A DNA stretch of 64,000 nt. Source: Notospermus geniculatus (taxonomy: Eukaryota; Nemertea; Pilidiophora; Heteronemertea; Lineidae). Numbering within the stretch: the first letter of the stretch is position 1; every line of letters begins with the position of its first letter. The stretch is taken from the NCBI GenBank assembly GCA_002633025.1, contig NMRB01000654.1, positions 64,248 to 128,247 on the forward strand, read 5' to 3'. The notes beneath the pieces were generated by a model. It saw nothing but the letters and a program-made list of their open reading frames with translations. It ran no database searches and had not been told where the DNA came from. Both the position numbers and the translations under genes were made by a program. Positions 53,301 through 63,874 of the stretch are shown here, in pieces.

Positions 53301-56300
53301 GTCCTGTCCCACCTTCAACAATGTGGTCACTCAGTAAAGTCTAGTTGTGATATAAAGCTATATGCACACAGAGCTCAGTGCTTGCGTGATCTTAGCCGCA
53401 GCCGTAGTCTGCAAAACCTTGCGACCACGCAGTCCTCTAAATCGTTGCGCCGGCTGTGTGAACACGAGGGCTCAAGGATCTTTGCATGGCTTTGGGTCCT
53501 GTGGCTGGGCGTATGTGGCAGCTGCGGCAAATATAAAAAAATTTTGGTCCTTGCGATTCCGACTGTGCCTCAGGACGCAAGCACTAACTGCTTACGGACT
53601 GAGGCGCACACAGAGATTTCTTGGGCCTTGCGCCCTCTCGAAGAGACTTGCGGCTACGATCGCACAAGCACTAAGCTCTGTGTGCACATAGCTTTGTTGA
53701 TCCAACCACTACTGGTAAAAATAGAAACAGAGCAGTATGCTATTTCACAGACATGAATTGTCGGTGCTGCCACCTTTAGGAGCACAAGTCAGTGAGGAGG
53801 AATCAGGCTTTTGGACATGTTGGAGTTTTTTTACAATGATATTTTAATTTTATTGACACGAAAGTAGAGTCTTGGCTTTCTAAAATTCCAAGGGAGAAGA
53901 GGAAGTTATTCTGAGGTGGAAATTTTTTGGGTGAGTGCATGGTGATGGCAGAGGTTAATGAAACAAGGTTTTTCCAACGGTGGTGAAGTCAGCCTATTCT
54001 ACAGAATGCATGTAGAATTGGACAGGGCATGGATTTGATGTACAATAGGTTTTCGAGGGCCTACAACCGTTTCACAATGAAAGGGCCACAGGCTCTCTTC
54101 GATACTACAACAAGGGGGTCATTGACAAAACTACTCGTCGAGGCAAAGCAAGCATTCGTTAGCGCAAAATTTTGGCAAAGCTAGGTTGCGTCAAATCATA
54201 CCATGGCGTATTTCCAAACACAGCATGCTGCACTCTTTTGATTTAGCAAATCGTACATGAATTTGAAAACCTAACAATCCCACCCCCTGACTTGGACGAA
54301 CATGGAAAACTATAGGCAAGATATGGTCTGAAATGTGCATTTTGAAAGAATCCACTTTTAGGCACAGAGGGGACAGAACTGTTAACTATCTTCAATGAGG
54401 CCACATTGAGGTTCTTCACGTGACGTCACATTTCCATGACGACGCAATGCCGCCATATTGGCCGTCAAAATGTCAAGTGACATCACGACATGAATACAGC
54501 GTCAACACAGATCTGACATCAGAATGTCACATCAAAATGTCATGACATGATAGTTTTGACGTCATCGCCGACCATTTGATGGCCAACATGGCCGATTCTT
54601 TGCAATCACGTGACCGTTGTGATGTCAGTGAACAATCTCTATTGAATGTGTTCAGGTTCATCTATAAATATCTGAAATAAGGCCCAACCTCCACAACAGT
54701 GGGTGCCTCAAAGCATTTTTGAATTTAGTATGCTAATTTGCCATGGGGTGTCACCTCTGTGCCTACGTCCAGACCCTACACCACTGTGGAGACCTGAAGA
54801 AATAAGACAGCATGTTAGCGTTGCCAGCATTCCGTGCTATACACAGCGTGGAAGACAATCTTGTCCCCATGTACGCAAAATGGCATGGCTAGGATAATCC
54901 ATTGGATAAGGCGTCTTAAAATACTTTGACTGGACCCAAGATGCATTGAAAGGGATCCAAGTAAACTATCAAGGGTCATCAGGGACATCAAAATCGTAAA
55001 ATTGCAGGATTTCTTCCTTGTCAAATGTCAAATGAATGCTATCGTCTTTATTCTGTAGGTTCAAGCTAAGCGAAGCAGAAAACACACCTAGCCATCCAGC
55101 AAAACACAGGGGACAAGGTTGCCTCTAGAAATTGTAACGGACGGACACTCAGACGCTCCGAGGTCCTTACCTCAGGAAATCTTCATAATCATACGAGGTG
55201 TAACTCGTACGGCTACCCGGTCGAGAACCTGGTTGGCTACTCGACTGAGAGCCGTAGTACGGTGACGGTCTGAAAATGGATGTCATACGATCAAATTGTG
55301 CGGAGACGGAAGACAAGTGTGATAACGAACTATGCGATTAATTAGTTAGTGAAATCAACACAGGACATGACAACATTCTGATTTCAAAGGAACTTAAGGA
55401 CTTTTTAAGCGTTCGTTGAGAAATTTGTACCCGTAATTGTGTTAAAATGGCCATTTTACTTGAAAGGTTATGTGCTGAAAATGAACCAATTTGCACTGCT
55501 TGAAGAAACTGCTTGTAACAAAACTGAACCACTCTACTTGGATGTGAATGTCCTTGGCCCGTATTTTAGAATGCTCCTCAATGTAAAGGAGTTCCTCAAG
55601 GCTATTGTTCTCCTGCTGAGAACAATAGCCTAGAGGAACTCCTTTACGTTGAGGAGCATTCTAAAATACGGGCCCTTGTCTTTTAGAAATGAGTTTCTAT
55701 AATACATGTGTACTACATTAATACTTCTACTTTTGATCTCATCAAAGATTACAGATGTTTTGTCAATTCAACTACTGGTATCCTACAAAATCTATCATTC
55801 ATTATCTAGGCCTATGAGAGTTAAGATATTAGGTTACTTTTAGGATTCTACTCAATTTGGTTGGATTCTGGCTTTGAAGTGATCCCCCAGATCAAAAGAG
55901 AGGACCATGCCAAACGTTGATAGTGTGTTATGCAAGAAACATTCGACAGCACTCAAGATCAAGGGGGTTTATGTTTTATTCATTTTTGTTAACAGAAGTC
56001 AAGAAATGAATTGATGCACCAGATGTTGCTATTTATTTATAGTATCCAGATACTCCAAATACATGTCGTTTGAGTACAGTGAGAGTTGTTGCTATTATAT
56101 TGATGATTACATGATATGAAGATCAATTGAAGATCAACCTAATAGAAGCCACAGCTGAAAGACAGAATGTTAGTAGCTGCTACCAATGTGCAAATCTTTG
56201 TGAATGTCTGTGAGTTGGGGTGGGAAGTGGAAATGGGGAGGTCACAAGGACATGAGAGCCTTCGGGGGATATGTACAGCACTGCCCAGGATGATGTCTCC

Positions 56301-59300
56301 AAATTGAATTAAGAGTTAAGCACCAGATACGCTATTATTAGTACTACACACAACATTGGGCAAATGTAATGTATCGGTACAGCAGGAGGAAATCAGAATG
56401 CCCGGAGAAACCTGCGCTGTCAGAGTCGCCCTTTCTATCACATGAAGAGTGTGTGACTGGGGATCGAACCCCAGATCTCAGAAGTGACAAGCACCGACGT
56501 TTCCACTGCACCACGTCGCCTGTTCATATTGCAATAGGAGCAGTCAGCCGCGCGTATTGCCAAAATATGGCAGCAAAGTTCTAGGGGACCAATGCAAAAG
56601 AAACTTCTTTTGATTGGTGCTCAATCAAGAATGGATTGGTCCGCTAACACATTGAATTGGGCCGTAGTGACACCTATAGGTCAACTCGCTGACAGCTCCT
56701 ATTCTGTTGTATTTTCTCCCCGCATGAAAAATTTATGAAGGTTAGAAAGCACGGGCATCAAGCGGAGACAGGTCAAGGTCACACGGACATGGTTAGTGAT
56801 GTTAGATTCAGAGTGCAGTTCAAGGTACATAGACATGACCTACAGCTCTCTGTATGGTATGAACGGCAGCATATCACGTTGGGGCTCGGGGCGGAAAGAA
56901 TTGTCACGGGGATCGTAATAATCCTGTCGACTGCTCGGACGAGAACCAGGATACCCCTGGCGACTGCTAGGCCTTGAACCTGGGGCATGACCAGGCACCT
57001 GTGCCCTGTATCTGAAAAATTTCAATGGTTGTTAGTCATGCTTCATGCTTGAATCGTCCTTTTCAGATGGACAGGTGGCGTTTTTAAAGGGGCATGCTGA
57101 AGCACAGCCAGGAAGCTGAATAATGCACCGGATCTGGGGTGTATAAATCCAAAACAGGCAACGATTCAGCAAGGATTTGAATAATTCTTTACATCAGAAA
57201 GATCATACTCTTACAAACTTCAGACGTAATTCCATTGTTGATGACGTGACCTTTAAACCCAGAATTCCCAGAGCACATTTTTCATTTTTTTAAATTGGTC
57301 TCAGAATTTCACAGGCAGGAAATTTGACCCCCAATGCCACATATTTTGTGTTTACTGTCAATAGAAAATAGGAACTTCAACGGACAAATTTGCCTGTGGG
57401 ACAAAAATTTCTGGAGACAATGGCCTCTAAAGCTAGGAATCCACCATTGATTTTCAAGCTGATTTTGCGTTGTGACTTGCTTTGCAACTGGGTTGTGTTG
57501 CAACTGGGCACTCGATCGCCGTAGTGGACTCGCTAGACGTGATTTCCACCAATGGCGAAGATGTGGTCAATTTCAGTCGGCAATCGGTCGGCGACCGGTA
57601 TCAGTTCCTTGCGATCGTATTCAATCGCAGGTAGCAGGTTGCAAGCAAGTCACAACGCAGAAAATCAGCAGTGGATTCCTAGCTTAGGTCTGACCAGTTT
57701 ACAAGGCTATGGAAATAAATGATTTAGAATAGCACACTCGGGAAGACAGGTACTGGTTGAACAGGGAGCAAAACTAGCTGGAAGGATGGATATCAGAAAA
57801 TCATAACACTCAATACACAAAGGTGCTGATTGTTTGACTTATAAAACTGAAGTTGGAAAGAAAACGAGGAAGGATGTAAAACTGGGCACACTTTCTATTG
57901 GCTACCTACCTGTCATACTGATCATCAGGCCCGGGGGTACCACCTCGTGAATGCTGGCTCTGATGGTCATACTGATCATAACCGGTCTGACTTTGTCGTC
58001 TGTAATAATCGTAGTACCTGAAAAGATGCTATCCGTTGTAATAACATCAATTGGAAGGTGCCTCTCCCCTGCTCTTGGCAAACATTGATGAATTTTTGCC
58101 ACGATTAGTCAGAAATCTCATCTCAGAATACTTAGATTTCAATATCTTCTGGGGCAGAACCCCAAGACCCCTTCAGTACAGCCTTCAATAACCCTGTGTG
58201 GCAACCGACCTCAGACACCATAAGCCCCTCCACCCCTCCCACCCCAACCCTGAGCATTTTCTCAAAACATTGTCACAAAGCCAAATACACAAAACCTTCA
58301 CCATATACAAACCTGTCATCTTGAACTGCCTGCTGCTGACCATAATACGACTTGAGCTCGTCGTAATAACCCCGGTTGTACCGCTCCACACGGCGGTAGT
58401 AATCTTCATAATACGGATCATCATAGTAACGACTGCGGTTGTAGTCTCGGTAGTCATATCCGTAATCTGGCAAACAAAAGTGACATTAACTTTAAAATCA
58501 GATAATTCTTCAGGAATATCACAAGAGGCCAGGACAATGGCGACAGAGCACCACAAGGCACTCCATAATGCCCCAATCACACTGAGCTAGTTCTCAGTAC
58601 GTTCTTGAAAATTTTGCCAAACGGGCTCAAACTGTCTGCGAACGAAGTGGACGTACATGTAGTGGCAACTTTTTACAGTCTTTTTATGAACTTCATGGAC
58701 GGGAAGAGTGCTCCAGAACATCGAGGCATTATTTTGCCAAGGGTTACACGTTCTAGCCCGTTTTACGATTTTTTTTAGGACGGGGCAGGACGTTTTGACA
58801 ACTACTTCAGTGTGACAGGCCCTTAACAGGCCGAGCACCAACAGTTTATGTATGACTATTGACACAGTAATATAACACTGGTACGGTATGTTGAGTATGA
58901 CTGATAGGCCCATCTCAATACACAGTTCAAAACGCTCACCATCTGGATATCATGGTAACATCTGGCCTCCTGATATTCGTTCTAAGCAACATCAGAGTCT
59001 GACATTGCTGACAGACATACATGTGTCAATGACCATTGAGAAGCCAAGTAGACCAGAGTTTGTGATACACAATGGTTATTGACTGCAGAAGCAGAAGCAT
59101 TCAAGAACCTACTTCATGTACAGTGGAACCTCTACCAGGTGGACACCTCTCTATTAAAGGACATCGAGGTCCAGCCTTCCATAGAACTGGCCATGTCCTT
59201 TCAGTCTGACAATCTGGATATCACTCAATAGCGGACTTGCAATGACGTCAGTCATCCTGGCGGCCATGCTGGAGGGCACAGGGCGCAGAGGTGTGAGCCG

Positions 59301-62300
59301 ACCGTGACGTCACTTGCATGAAGTACACCACGTCATTGTTTGACGTAGCGTCATTGGGGCATGCACGGCTCATTTCGCTGTGCCTCTGCAGCATGTGCCC
59401 CCCAGCATGGCGGCTTGTGACGTCATTTGCAAGGCCTCTATTGGGAGGAGAGCATCAGCCAGTCCTGAAGACATTCTTAATGGAGAGGTTCCACTACACT
59501 GTCAACACAGAAACACTGAGAAGCGGGATGAAACTGAACGACTATGTTTCCTACAGAAGCTCCACCCAAGTGGGATCAACTACTTTGCACCCACAACCAA
59601 CATGCATGAATTCCTACACCGACACTGACAGGGCTGTCCCCTCTCCCTAGTCCTACAGTCACACAATGCAACAAGCAAACACAGAATCTGCTTAAATCAA
59701 AATCAAGAAGGGGAAACTCCTGTCCATGAAGGAGAGAAGTCAACAGACAAACTGAAGAGGTAAAATATGAAATGGTGTTGAACACAATAACAGAAAACCT
59801 CTTCGTGCACATAAAGCTATCTATCAGTACACAGGGAAATAGGAGCTCAAGCAAACTTAGGATCATGTTGGACATTCAGTAAGCAAAATTCATGCACATA
59901 GATTGAGTTTAAAGAGGCACACCAACGTACCAATGCTGTATTTTCTCTCATAAGCCCTTCGATAATAGTAATCGGCATAGTCCCGATCCTGCTCACGTTC
60001 GCGAACCTGCCTCGAGGCAGGACGCTCCTCGTGAGTTTTCTGCTCAGGTTGTACATTCAAGTCATCCTCAGAACCTGTTTTAGCAAGTAAATAAGTTTTC
60101 TTTGTTATAGCAGTGGAGTGGAATGCAAATCCTGCGCCCTTCAGTCTGCACCACCTCCTGACCTAACCTGATGCAAACACCTTCAATCCAGTCAACCAGG
60201 GCCCATATTCATAAAACCTTGCTTGGCTTAGTTACTTGCAAATTTGCTCTGTTTGGACAGGCCAATGTACATAACTAGCAACGGGCTTTGTACACAACTA
60301 GCAACAACTAAAGCCCCCGTCACATATCCACTCCGGGGCCCGTATGGCGAGTAAAAACAGACATTTTGGCCAATTTCTATGGTGCCCAGTTTGATCCAGT
60401 CTAATTTCCGTTAATATCTATTGAGGCGATTTCGGCATAATTCATCTCACAGTAAATCCGTGTTTCAGTCTCTAAAATCCATGGCAAGCCGCTGGGTGGG
60501 GAAAATCGTACGGGGCCCGGTGGATTTGTGACCTAGGCTTAAGCTAGCAAGGTTTTATGAATGTAGACCCAGGACGTCACAGAACACCTTGTCAAAATTT
60601 ACTCCTGAACTCTTTGCAATGTCATCCTTCGCACTTTACCAGTGAACAACCGCCATGATACACTCAATACCCACCTTGTCTAGACCTAGGCCTTTCGTAG
60701 TACCCATAGCGATCATACTGCGCTTCTCGTCCATAGTAGTCGATGTCACGGTACGATTGGGTGCGGCTTGGAGGGCGCTGATAGTCATATTCTCTTTGGT
60801 CTCGGTGTCTATGGAAAGAAATGGACAAGTATTGGTTAAAGCGAATGGCTCGCGGGGTTTGTTTACAATTACATTTTTGGTGGTACCTTCCATAGAGAGT
60901 GAATCTAGCCTCCAGGCAAAGCCGTGCTCCAGCCATATGCAACACCTGTGCAAATATGCAAATGTAAACACTGGGGACGAGGTTCGATTAAAAGTTTGTT
61001 AAAATGGGTTAATGACGTTTTCAAATTCAGTAGGTCAAGATGTACATTTTGTACTATTGCCATTGATTTTGAAGCAGCAGATTTTGCAGAATACGCCTCC
61101 GAAGTTTGGCTGTCTAATGCATTTCCCATTAAACTAAAATCCTTCTTTTGCCTTTTTCTCAAAATGGTGCTTGATATCAATGACCAACTGTCATGGCGCC
61201 ACAACAAACCCCGCGAGCCATACGCTTTAAGTGTAGCACAGAAATTCGCGTCTGAGATCATCTCACTAACATGCGCTCGAACCAGGGCTCGAGACATCCC
61301 CGAAAAATGTCTTTTTACCCCCCAAAACAAAGAAAGGACCCTTGCAAGTTGGAAATCTGCTTCAGCAATACATTAGGGACACTTGAAAATTGATGTGGCA
61401 TCCTTCAAACAACCAATTTTTGAGAGGTCCAGTGGGAGCCCTGGCTTCCAGTAGGCAGCACACAAATTCACACCAGTAAGATTGGAAATCATCCGAGCCG
61501 TGGTGCAGACATATAACTTGTCCAAACAAGTTAGCACTAATAGATTTCAGTTCACAGACATGGCTCCACACATATGATGAAGAGCACTTGGGTTTGGTGT
61601 CTATCTCCACAGAACCTTCCCTACAGGTTGGACCAATAATTTAGAAATGGTTCAGGTGCTTACCTATTATCTCTTGGATCACTGTAATTGGGGTCAGCAC
61701 GTCGGTCAGGTTCTCCGCGGTGCTTGGGTGTCTGATATCGTGGATCATCCCCATATCTTGAATCATCTCTGTACCTCCGATCATCACCAGACCGATCATA
61801 GTTCCTATCATCATACGGATCACGATCACGATAGTCAGGAGTACGATCTTGCAGTGTGTCTCTGGAGGCTGGAGTCGACGTGGCAGGGCTGGGATGTGCT
61901 TCGTTGCCAAGTGGAGCAGCTCTGAGAGGAGTGGAAGGGACATCCATCTGCATATCAGTCTTCGTCTCACCTCTGATAGGAGTGGGCATGTTGGAGGCAT
62001 CAAAATTTGGCTGGGGCGGTCTCGGCCCTTCTGGTGTCCTCTCGTGGCCCGCTGGAGCCTGCGAGCGTGGATCTGGTCGACTTTGCTGGGTATACAGCTG
62101 CTGGCCGACAGGCTGATTCGGAGCATTCTGATTCTGTTGGTACTGAGGACCAGGCTGGCTACTTGGAGGATATGAAGAACCAACTGGATTCTGAGGATTT
62201 CTCTGCTGATCATTTTGCGACTGACCTCCCTGTGAGAGACTGGGACGATAATTTTCATTTCCTCGCTGGAATTCAGGGTTGCCCTGGTTCTGCTGGTATA

Positions 62301-63842
62301 AATTTGACCCTCCAGGCATCTGGTTTTGCTGCAGCTGTGGAACGGGATTCTGTGTGCTGGCTTGACTTGCAGGTGGCATACTGGGCTGAGGCTGGTTACT
62401 AACAGGTGGCAGACTGCTCGGGGCTTGGTAATCAGCCCGACTACTGGGTGGATGATAACTGGGCCGACTTGACATTCGTTGGTTTTCTTGATGCTGTGTA
62501 TTCTGCACATTTTCCTTCGGCTGGGACTGCCTCGGGTCAGTTGGATATCCCTGCTGATTCGGTTGTCGTGGCCCACCTTGTTGAGGAGGTTGGGGAGCTC
62601 TCTGCTCATGTTGCTGCAGGCCTGCTGGGTTTTGCTGGTCATCCTTTTTGGGATACTGATAGCCAGGATAACTGGACTGTTGAGCTGGTGGCTGTTGGAT
62701 GCCCTGACCAAAAGGAACCCCAGGTTGTTCCCTCAAACTTTCTGCAGATGACTGCTGCTGTGTACTTTGGTTATTTGGCTGCTGGTACATATCGTTTTGA
62801 CTCACTGGAGGCATCTTCGGGACAGGGTTCATCCCGACTACTGGAGGCTGCATCAGATCATGACTGACAGGTAAAGGAGCATTTTGCTGCAGCATTACGC
62901 CTTGTTGGTTAAATGATCCTTGCACTTGATGACTCTGAGTAGCATTTGGTGCATGCTGCGACGTAGGAGGTGCAGCAGCTGCTAAAGTGACTCCAGTAGT
63001 CGTTACTTTTGGGTTCTCCCATAACGTTGCCCCGGGCGACATGGTTCCTTCCCTCTGGCTCTGATGATGGCGCCTCAAAGGATCAACTGGAGCAACATCC
63101 TTTTGTAGCTGCATCCTCTCATCAGCAGGGGTAGAATCACGGCTTTTTCTCATGTCTGGGAGGGAGTGTTGTCCATCCGGATGCGCCGGGCCGCTAGGAT
63201 GGTACACCTGGCCCTTCCCGGCGAACTCATTCGAAGCATTAGAGATATCTGAGCTACCACTCTTTGTTCTGGACCGAACTGGCCTGAATGGACTATTCGG
63301 ATGCGACGTCAGTGGACTAGTAAGTATAGGACTTTGAGTAGAGAGCTTGTCTTGAGCATGTTCAAATGACTGCGGGAACGATCGAGGAGCATTCCCGTGA
63401 GAGACAGGTGGAGACTGTTGATCCAGTGAAGCCTGACGATGCTGATCAGGTTGATGTAGCTGATGAGGATGCTGAGGGTTGAATGACGTCTGCTCCTGTC
63501 GTTCAGGTGACGTCTGCGGAGCTTGCTGATGCCGTTGCTGGTGATGAGGATTGAACATCTGTTGAGCAGTCTGTGGCATTCTTTCAGGAGCACCAGGATC
63601 AGGCTGTCCAGCATTTTGACTCCTATCATTGCGTTGGCTCTCAGGATTGAAGAACTGCTGACTTCCTTGCTGCACCGATGGATCAAATGTCGGTTGCAAT
63701 GCCGGTTGTTGAGGACGATCATTTTGTGGAGGATGCGAGTACTGCTGTGGCACTGGCTGATGTCCCTGTTGTGGAGAGGGTTGAGATGCCAGAGCCTGCT
63801 GAGGTCCGGGGTTGAAATAATTCTGAGCACTCTGTTGACCAA

Positions 63843-63874
<32 letters not shown>

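Noticed and set aside
53253-53756. 167-codon plus-strand frame
   Set aside because: It runs through the inverted-repeat element at 53354-53695 and has no family resemblance.
59847-60056. Frame starting MYNLSRK in the 59.9-60.1 kb exon
   Set aside because: It is out of phase with both neighbouring exons. The frame reading [12 protein letters not shown] to KYSI fits instead.
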